Of a stretch of DNA of 9,268 nt, positions 1 through 5,537 are shown in pieces. Under the pieces are notes generated by a model. The model saw only the letters and a program-made list of their open reading frames with translations, had not been told where the DNA came from and made no database searches. The DNA comes from Deltaproteobacteria bacterium UBA1386 (lineage in GTDB: Bacteria; Desulfobacterota; Syntrophorhabdia; Syntrophorhabdales; Syntrophorhabdaceae). A program made the position numbers and the translations under genes. Each line of letters opens with the position of its first letter. The first letter of the stretch is position 1. The stretch covers positions 28,003 to 37,270 of the forward strand of contig DBQU01000100.1 of assembly GCA_002305765.1 (NCBI GenBank), given 5' to 3'.

Positions 1-207
1 CGCGTTCCATTCCATCATGGCGAGCACTGCCTCTTCACCCGTCAGGTCTCCCGTCCTGGCATGGATTATGTTCGATCCCTCTATGTAGATCTCGCCGACC
101 TCGCCTCCCTTGATCTGTATCATGCCCGATCTCTTTTTGCTCAGCAGGGGCGATATCAGATCGAGAAGCCTTGTTTTTGAAAGATCCCCAATGAAATCGT
201 TCGGCAT
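1..207 (-). CDS. DUF4388 (PATAN-like) domain protein, N-terminal part only
   Basis: This is the first 69 codons of a gene that runs off the left edge of the window. It starts MPNDFIGDLSKTRLLDLISP and continues with a pattern of the type GxLSxxxLxDLIxxLxxxKxSGxIxIxxGxxxGxIYIxxGxIIHAxxGxLxGEEAVxxMMxW, which I recognise as the DUF4388/PATAN fold. In known proteins this domain sits in cytoplasmic regulators, often beside response-regulator or Roadblock-type domains, and is thought to mediate protein interaction. The start is well supported: an AAGGAGG ribosome binding site (213-219) lies 5 nt before the ATG. The gene begins 53 nt after the stop of the 1470-residue mosaic gene, with no terminator or promoter visible between them, so co-transcription is likely. 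The C-terminal partner domains, which would define its role, are outside the window. Confidence 0.85.
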   Translation of the reverse strand, partial: MPNDFIGDLSKTRLLDLISPLLSKKRSGMIQIKGGEVGEIYIEGSNIIHARTGDLTGEEAVLAMMEWNA

Positions 208-260
208 ACGTGCCTCCTTTTACGCTCGTTCTATCCCTGACGGTGTGTTGCCTCCCCGCG

Positions 261-3200
261 TCAGGTCACCACCATCTCGATCCTGCGGATCACAAAGCTC
301 GTGGCCGCTATCTCCCGCCCCTCACTTCCGGAACCAGGCGAGATCACCAGTTTCACCATGTACTCGCCTGGCTCCAGTGCACCCGTCGAAAAGGTGAAGC
401 TCCCGGCAAAGGACCCGCCTTTTAAGTGGGCGCGAGGCGCCAGGAACGACTGCCTGGCCTTTCCCGTTTCTCCCTCCGCTATCACCACGTTCACGCTGAG
501 TCCCGTGAGGTCCCCTCCCGCACCGTGTGACACCGTGTAGTAGATGGTTTCCGATAACCCCTGGAATATGGGGCTCGGCTGTGCGTTGACCGTCCCTTCC
601 AGACCCTCCGGCAGACCCTCGGGCAGACCCTCTTCCGAAGCCTGCCCGCCGACGCCTTCCGACGGAAGGCCGCCATCGCTGCCGTCCCCTCCGGCCTCGC
701 TGTCAACCTCCCCGTCAGGGGTATCTGCCTGCCCACCTGCCGGGCCGCTACCGCGCAGGGAGACCCCCGTGGCGGGCACGTCTTCCACCGTGAAACCGGT
801 TGCGGCCAGAACTCTTTCTTCCTGACCTTCATGCAGTAGCAGGCGAAGCCTGTGAAGCCCGGCATTGGTCGCGACAAGCTTGAAGGCGAGTCCGTCAATG
901 TCCCTCTCTTCTCCCGGCTCACAGCGCACGTCTTTTACAAGACTCTCCTCGATGAGCACTCCCTGCGCGTCCTCCATCGTCACCCTGACATCGAGGGTCC
1001 GGGGAAGATCGCTCAGATTCCTGACGGAACAAAGAATATCCACATCTTCTCCAACCCCGTACACCTGCCGCTGTGTGCCGATGGAACCGGCAAAAGGGGA
1101 GGAAAGCACACGAACGTGAGAAGAGCCCACTTCCCTCTCGGCCATCGCCCCCCGGACGTCCCTGTAAGCCACCTTGAGAGAACGGTTGACGAGACGCTCC
1201 TCACCGGGAACCGTATCCCTGAGCATCACGTTGAAAGAGAAATCCTCACGCTGGCCCACTCTGAACTCTTCGAGGCGCCATTCAACGATCGTTCCGTCCT
1301 CTCCCCGTTCGACCCGCGAGGGTTCCCGCGTAAAGGAACGTTCATCCACGGTCACCTTCCCCCCGGCCACCGTTTCGGTGATGACCACGTCCTCCATGGG
1401 AGCGATGGGGACGGGTGAATAGTATATGGGGGTGGAAAAGAACCGCGTGCCCCTGTCCACGCCCCTTCCGGTCCATATCCACTTCGCGTCGAGGTCGATG
1501 CCGAAGCGCGTCGACCAAGAGCCTTCACCGTTCTTGCACACAGCCGTGACCGGCCCTTCGGTGCCTCCGAACCTGTCGGTGTAGACCCGCCAGCCGCCCT
1601 CCGAGGTCACAAGGTGTCTCGACCCGTCGGCAAAATGGAAGCTCTCGTCATTGAGGAAGATGTCCGCCATGAACGCCGCCACGGGGCCCGCGGTATCGAC
1701 GCACTTCACATGCAGGTAGTTCGTGAGACCGGGGACAAGGGGGGCGTGGAGGGTATGGACGGAGGACCACCCCTTTCCCTGGCCGGCCAGCCTGCCTTCC
1801 CCGGACTCGTCCTGACTGATGTACGCCGAGAAGGCGTCGCTCGCGGTAACGGAGGCCGAAAGGGACAGGGATGAAAAGGAAGAGATGCGCACCACCCTGT
1901 CCGCGTAAGAGGGTACCATCCAGATGCACTCTCCGTCGAAGACACCCCCGGCGAAGGCGTTCACCCCTTTGATGAAACCCTGCGGCCACTCCGGGTACTC
2001 CGTCGCTTCTGCCGTATCCTTGTCTATCCTGACGATCCGGTCGGCGTTCAAGGGCACCATCCAGACACCCTGCCCGTCGAAAACGGCACCGGCGAAGGCG
2101 TATTCGACCTTGCCGAGACCCTCGGGCCTCTGGTGATGACCGGTCATCTCGCCCGTCTGGGTATCCACCCTCACGACCCGGTCGGCATAATAAGGCACGA
2201 GCCAGATGTAGCGACCATCGAAAACACCTCCGGCGAAGGCGTATTCGACCTTGCCGAGACCCTCGGGCCACCCGCCGCAGGCGCTCATTTCGCCCGTATG
2301 CGTGTCCATCCTCACAACACTGTCGGCATTGGCCGGGACCATCCAGATGAAGCGGCCGTCATAGATGCCTCCCGCGAAGGCATATCCGCCCTTTGAAAAC
2401 CCCTTCGGCCAGCCATTGTATCTTGTCATCTCACCGGTGCCGGTATCCAGTTTCACGACGCTGTCGGCATAGGAGGGGACCATCCACAGGCATTCACCGT
2501 CGAAAACACCTCCGGCGAAGGCGTGGCCGCCTTTCGAGAATCCCTCCGGCCAGTGGTTGAATGCGGTCATCTCACCCGTATCCGTTTCGAGTCTCACGAC
2601 GCTGTCGGCATTGGCCGGGACCATCCAGATGGCCTTGCCGTCGAACACGGCGCCCGCAAAGGCGAGGACGTTTTTGTAAAAACCCCGGGGCCACTCGCCG
2701 TATCCCGTCATCACCGTCCTTACGGTGAGCGGGTTCGGCGGGATGGGGCCACTGAAGCCATATCCGTCCTGGTTGAATATGGGCGGCGAAACCCTGTTTG
2801 CAACCTCTTCGTCGTCAAAGGGCATGAGGGGTTTGCCCTCAATGCACGTGAGGCTTGAGCCGGCATAGCCCACACGGATCTCTTGTCCCTTTGCCGCCGG
2901 CGCCGCGAGAACGAGATCGATCCTGGTAATGTCCGATTCCCTGAGGCGCACTTTAAGGACGGCACAGGGAACCCCGTCAGCCGTGACCGTGAACATCGGG
3001 ACCCCAACGGCGGGCTGTGCCATCGCCTTATCGAAGCTGAGGAGGATCCTGTCGCCGCCGCTATTCGTCACCGCCGAGAGGAGCGAGGGGTTGACCGTCG
3101 CACCCACGCCTTCGAGGCGGATGCTCACCCTCACCTCCTTGTCCCCGTCGGGGGTTACAGTCGCGGGATCCACGGTCTTGACGACCTCGATCCTCGTCGC

Positions 3201-4673
3201 CGGGGCAACGCGGATGGCACTCCTCACCTGTCCGCACAAAACCTCCCCCGAACGGACCGAGACCTCCACCAGGTACTGCCCGCAGCGGTCGAAGACATGC
3301 GTCAGGGCAGGCAGTTCCAGGATCCTCTCCGGTACCGACGACGGCACGTCGACAGCGACCCGTCCCTCATGTACCCGGGTTCCCTCCGGGTCCTTCATGA
3401 GGACCTCCACGTTCATGACAGCGTCCGTGTTGGACCTGTTCTGCAAGGTGAGCCGCATCTCCACCGTTTTCGTCTCGTCCTGATCGAGGCTCGAGGGGGT
3501 GACGACGAGATCGAGGTCCTCGAGGGCGACAGAGGGAACGATAACGAATGCCAGCTTTCTTTCATCGACAACGCTCCCGCTGGCAGCGTCGGCGACATGG
3601 AAACGAACGCTGTAGGCGCCAGGCTGGCTCATGCCCGTGTTCCACAGGAGCATCACGGGCTCGGAGGCCCCCGCGCCGAGCTTCACCGCGGGTCCTGTTT
3701 CATGGGCCGCCACGTCCACTATATGGCCTCGGGCATCAGCGAGCTGGGCATTGACAACGATGCTGAAGTCGGCCTCCGATCGATTCTCGATGGTGGAGCA
3801 TATGCGCACCGTCTCGTTCGGACCGTACTCCTTTCTGTCCGTCCCGACAGACCGCACAATAACGCTCCTGACCGAGAGAGGGGCATCCTGGACGGCATCC
3901 TGAATGGAAACGGCGCTGGCCTTCCGGCGCGAAACGAGGGAGATCTTCGTTCGCTCATTCGATCCCCGGATCTGACCCTTCGCGGCCGTACCTCCATCAC
4001 CGCTCTCGTCCGATGCCGCCCTATAGCGGCTACCCGACGGCGTTCCGTCGGCTCCCGGATACCCATCCTCCGCGTCGCCCGGCCCTGCACCCCTGTGTCC
4101 CTCCTCCTCTATCCACGTTTCTCCCTCCCCGGCCCCGGTGACCGCAAGACCTTCCCCGGTAGGCACACAGGCCTCAAGGGCAAGGACCGTGGAGTACAGG
4201 TCGTCGTTCCACGAACCATTTTCCGATTGTGCCCGAACGAGGTATTGTTTCGCCTTGACGACTGCTTCCGGGCCATCGAGCAGACCTTCAAGGGCATGGC
4301 TCGCGAGGGCCGTCTCGTGCACGGTGGAGAAAGCGTCTCCAAAACCTCCGTCCCCGTGTTGTCTCGCCAGGAGGTATCCCGTAGCCTTTTCCAGGGCGAC
4401 ACGCCTGTCTTCGTCGGGGGGGAAACGCCTCAGGAGCATTACGACCATCGCGGTCATGTGTATGGAACTGGGTCCGTCCTGCGACGTCCCCCAACCGCCG
4501 TCGTCCCTCTGGAGACCGAAGAGATAGCGAAGCGCGGCGCTTACAGCTTCATCGTCCGAAACACCGCGGTTCCCCCGGCCGCCGTCTTCCCTGAGGGCCT
4601 CTTTGTCATGAATGTTGTTCACAGGCACCGACCCTTCCCACACCGGGTCCCTGCTGGAGGGACGCACGCACAC
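261..4673 (-). CDS. Giant mosaic protein: terpene-cyclase-like toroid, Ig-like domains, six-unit beta-propeller repeat
   Basis: A 1470-residue protein whose function I do not recognise. Domains in order: 41-170, three alpha/alpha-toroid repeats with QW-like motifs (LQRDDGGWG at 54-62, RQHGDGGFG at 104-112, AQSENGSW at 148-155), as in prenyltransferase/squalene-cyclase repeats but without the DxDD catalytic motif; 171-265, a Gly/Glu-rich linker; 266-380 and 381-490, CARDB-type Ig-like domains; about 531-632, a SwmB-like Ig module; 652-932, six propeller units; about 975-1083, a galactose-binding-like jelly roll (WIWTGRGVDRGTRFFST); 1084-1195, a DUF11/CARDB-like domain; 1196-1297, another Ig domain like the first; 1300-1360, a Gly/Glu linker with LPEG repeats; 1361-1470, a last Ig-like domain. 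Such mosaics are usually exported, yet no signal peptide, membrane segment or cell-wall anchor is visible. The start is uncertain: the first codon after an in-frame stop is GTG at 4673, but GTG at 4622 (residue 18) has a better GGAAGGG site. There is no in-frame ATG before residue 73. Confidence 0.8.
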   Translation of the reverse strand: MCVRPSSRDPVWEGSVPVNNIHDKEALREDGGRGNRGVSDDEAVSAALRYLFGLQRDDGGWGTSQDGPSSIHMTAMVVMLLRRFPPDEDRRVALEKATGYLLARQHGDGGFGDAFSTVHETALASHALEGLLDGPEAVVKAKQYLVRAQSENGSWNDDLYSTVLALEACVPTGEGLAVTGAGEGETWIEEEGHRGAGPGDAEDGYPGADGTPSGSRYRAASDESGDGGTAAKGQIRGSNERTKISLVSRRKASAVSIQDAVQDAPLSVRSVIVRSVGTDRKEYGPNETVRICSTIENRSEADFSIVVNAQLADARGHIVDVAAHETGPAVKLGAGASEPVMLLWNTGMSQPGAYSVRFHVADAASGSVVDERKLAFVIVPSVALEDLDLVVTPSSLDQDETKTVEMRLTLQNRSNTDAVMNVEVLMKDPEGTRVHEGRVAVDVPSSVPERILELPALTHVFDRCGQYLVEVSVRSGEVLCGQVRSAIRVAPATRIEVVKTVDPATVTPDGDKEVRVSIRLEGVGATVNPSLLSAVTNSGGDRILLSFDKAMAQPAVGVPMFTVTADGVPCAVLKVRLRESDITRIDLVLAAPAAKGQEIRVGYAGSSLTCIEGKPLMPFDDEEVANRVSPPIFNQDGYGFSGPIPPNPLTVRTVMTGYGEWPRGFYKNVLAFAGAVFDGKAIWMVPANADSVVRLETDTGEMTAFNHWPEGFSKGGHAFAGGVFDGECLWMVPSYADSVVKLDTGTGEMTRYNGWPKGFSKGGYAFAGGIYDGRFIWMVPANADSVVRMDTHTGEMSACGGWPEGLGKVEYAFAGGVFDGRYIWLVPYYADRVVRVDTQTGEMTGHHQRPEGLGKVEYAFAGAVFDGQGVWMVPLNADRIVRIDKDTAEATEYPEWPQGFIKGVNAFAGGVFDGECIWMVPSYADRVVRISSFSSLSLSASVTASDAFSAYISQDESGEGRLAGQGKGWSSVHTLHAPLVPGLTNYLHVKCVDTAGPVAAFMADIFLNDESFHFADGSRHLVTSEGGWRVYTDRFGGTEGPVTAVCKNGEGSWSTRFGIDLDAKWIWTGRGVDRGTRFFSTPIYYSPVPIAPMEDVVITETVAGGKVTVDERSFTREPSRVERGEDGTIVEWRLEEFRVGQREDFSFNVMLRDTVPGEERLVNRSLKVAYRDVRGAMAEREVGSSHVRVLSSPFAGSIGTQRQVYGVGEDVDILCSVRNLSDLPRTLDVRVTMEDAQGVLIEESLVKDVRCEPGEERDIDGLAFKLVATNAGLHRLRLLLHEGQEERVLAATGFTVEDVPATGVSLRGSGPAGGQADTPDGEVDSEAGGDGSDGGLPSEGVGGQASEEGLPEGLPEGLEGTVNAQPSPIFQGLSETIYYTVSHGAGGDLTGLSVNVVIAEGETGKARQSFLAPRAHLKGGSFAGSFTFSTGALEPGEYMVKLVISPGSGSEGREIAATSFVIRRIEMVVT
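600..635. repeat. 12-bp tandem repeat (LPEG-coding) in linker
   Basis: Three consecutive 12-bp units begin CAGACCCTC (600-611, 612-623, 624-635, the last one diverged). On the minus strand they encode the EGLPEGLPEGLEG stretch of the low-complexity linker before the last Ig-like domain of the mosaic protein. This looks like slippage expansion in a flexible linker. Confidence 0.75.
1878..2720 (-). repeat. Six tandem 141-bp units encoding 47-residue propeller repeats
   Basis: Within the mosaic gene, the phenylalanine of the motif FAG(G/A)(V/I)(F/Y)DG recurs at residues 672, 719, 766, 813, 860 and 907, exactly 47 residues apart with no indel. The unit pattern is FAGGVFDGxxIWMVPxxADxVVRxDTxTGEMTxxxxWPEGFxK. 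The residues before the first unit (TVMTGYGEWPRGFYK, 653-667) match the second half of a unit, while the sixth unit stops after VVRI. That arrangement is expected if the first and last segments complete one blade ('velcro' closure) of a beta-propeller. The link EGLGKVEYAFAG is shared by units 4 and 5, which points to recent internal duplication. Confidence 0.88.
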
Positions 4674-4877
4674 CTTTCGGGACGCTTTCCGTAGACTCCA
4701 GTCTCGCGTTCCTTGTGCTCAAACAGTCCCATCATCGAGCTTCGCACCCATAAGTACCCAAGCGTCGCCAGTCCACAATGGGCCAGCGATCATTCCGGGG
4801 AATCAGATGATGACTCCGTCTGTGATGTGTCGACCGTCCCCGACAAGACCGTAATGCAACGTATGTCTTTAAGATGA
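4674..4877 (-). promoter_or_regulatory. Long leader (about 200 nt) of the mosaic gene, with possible structure and a small ORF
   Basis: Between the promoter and the first possible start codon lie about 200 nt able to form several stems on the minus strand: CGCTGG with CTGGCG (G-U pairs included), AGACT-GG-AGTCT, and GGAACGC with GCGTCC around it. It matches no riboswitch class I can name. An ATG-ATG at 4735-4730 opens a 38-codon Cys-rich frame (MMGLFEHKER...) whose TGA (4621-4619) overlaps the GTG candidate start at 4622 as GTGA. That geometry would suit translational coupling, but no good ribosome binding site precedes the small frame. I infer a regulatory leader without claiming its ligand or mechanism. 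Confidence 0.4.
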
Positions 4878-4883
4878 AATATA

Positions 4884-4913
4884 CTTATACTAGGGTAGTG
4901 AAAGGGTTGTCAA
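4884..4913 (-). promoter_or_regulatory. Sigma-70-type promoter for the mosaic gene
   Basis: Read on the minus strand, a perfect -35 box TTGACA (4913-4908) is followed after 18 bp by TATAAG (4889-4884), inside a locally AT-rich island in otherwise GC-rich DNA. It lies between the end of dtd and the mosaic gene and points at the latter. Transcription would start near 4877, which leaves a leader of about 200 nt. Confidence 0.75.
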
Positions 4914-4958
4914 GATAAATGTGAGGATATGTATAACTTTTGTTGCCTTGCCGTCATA

Positions 4959-4973
4959 CTCCGTAGTACGGAG
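4959..4973. other. Perfect inverted repeat just after dtd
   Basis: CTCCGTA/TACGGAG forms a perfect 15-bp palindrome around one central base, 6 nt beyond the dtd stop codon. No T-run follows on either strand, so it is not a classical intrinsic terminator. It could be a transcript-end stabilising hairpin or a protein binding site. Confidence 0.5.
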
Positions 4974-4979
4974 ACGTTG

Positions 4980-5429
4980 TCATGGCTGTTTCCGGGAGTC
5001 TATGATCAGGGTGACGGGGCCATCGTTCGTGAGGGTCACCTCCATGTGAGCCTGAAACACCCCGGTCTTAACGTCGGGAACGCGGAGCCTGGCCCTCTCC
5101 AGGAAGGTCTCGAAAAGGACCTTTGCCTCATCCGACGGCATGGCATCGGAAAAAGACGGGCGTCGACCCCTCGCGCAGTCGCCATAGAGGGTGAACTGCG
5201 ATACCAGGAGAAGGGAACCGCCCCTGTCTAGCAGGGACTCGTCGAACCTGCCGTCCTCCTTCTCAAATATCCTCAGGTTGACGATCTTCTCGATCAACCA
5301 GTCAATGTCCCTATCGCCGTCGCCTCTGGCGATGCCAAGAAAAACGAGGAGGCCCGGCCCCACCTGTCCCACGCACCGTCCGTCCACTTCCACGGAAGCA
5401 CTCCTGACCCGCTGGATCACAGCCCGCAT
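4980..5429 (-). CDS. dtd: D-aminoacyl-tRNA deacylase (D-Tyr-tRNA deacylase)
   Basis: This cytoplasmic enzyme hydrolyses the ester bond of D-aminoacyl-tRNAs (and glycine mischarged on tRNA-Ala), keeping D-residues out of proteins. The 149-residue product has the family's usual length. It begins MRAVIQRVRSASVEVDG and carries both diagnostic motifs: SQFTLYGD followed by GRRPSF (77-93) and the cross-subunit Gly-cisPro motif NDGPVT (135-140). The ATG at 5429 was chosen because family members start with MRAVIQRV and a GGGAGGA site lies just upstream; a 13-residue extension to 5468 would add unconserved sequence. It follows the EF-G paralogue after an intrinsic terminator, and no promoter of its own is evident in the short gap, so expression may depend on read-through. 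Confidence 0.96.
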   Translation of the reverse strand: MRAVIQRVRSASVEVDGRCVGQVGPGLLVFLGIARGDGDRDIDWLIEKIVNLRIFEKEDGRFDESLLDRGGSLLLVSQFTLYGDCARGRRPSFSDAMPSDEAKVLFETFLERARLRVPDVKTGVFQAHMEVTLTNDGPVTLIIDSRKQP

Positions 5430-5475
5430 CTGTCCTCCCTGTCGCGTACGCTGCCCCTCACAATGCAAGAAGCGG

Positions 5476-5507
5476 AAACAACAAAAGGGCCCCTTCTTCA
5501 GGGGCCC
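5476..5507 (-). terminator. Rho-independent terminator after the EF-G gene
   Basis: On the minus strand a perfect 7-bp stem GGGCCCC/GGGGCCC (5507-5501 and 5493-5487) with a 7-nt loop is followed at once by TTTTGTTGTTT. This is a textbook intrinsic terminator, about 30 nt past the EF-G stop codon and before dtd. Confidence 0.93.
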
Positions 5508-5537
5508 CGTCTCACACCATATTATAGCGCACCGTAG

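Noticed and set aside
1878..2720. A CRISPR array
   Set aside because: The 141-bp period is a multiple of three, stays in frame, and encodes conserved protein repeats; there are no short identical repeats with unique spacers.
41..4673. A functional squalene-hopene or other terpene cyclase at the N-terminus of the mosaic gene
   Set aside because: Only three toroid repeats are present and the catalytic DxDD motif is missing, so enzymatic cyclisation cannot be supported.
2883..4694. A 603-codon open frame on the plus strand
   Set aside because: It is antisense to the mosaic gene, whose repeat and domain structure is unmistakable. The plus-strand frame is rich in Arg, His and Gly with no recognisable domain, as expected for a shadow frame in GC-rich DNA.
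4674..4880. A known riboswitch (c-di-GMP, SAM, fluoride and similar) in the leader
   Set aside because: The conserved core motifs, such as GGGACGCAAAGCC of the c-di-GMP-I class, are absent on both strands.
4959..4973. Intrinsic terminator of dtd
   Set aside because: The palindrome is perfect but no T-run follows on either strand; kept only as an inverted repeat.
5430..5468. N-terminal extension of Dtd to an ATG at 5468
   Set aside because: Dtd proteins begin at MRAVIQRV; the extension is not family-like and would put the GGGAGGA ribosome binding site within the coding sequence.
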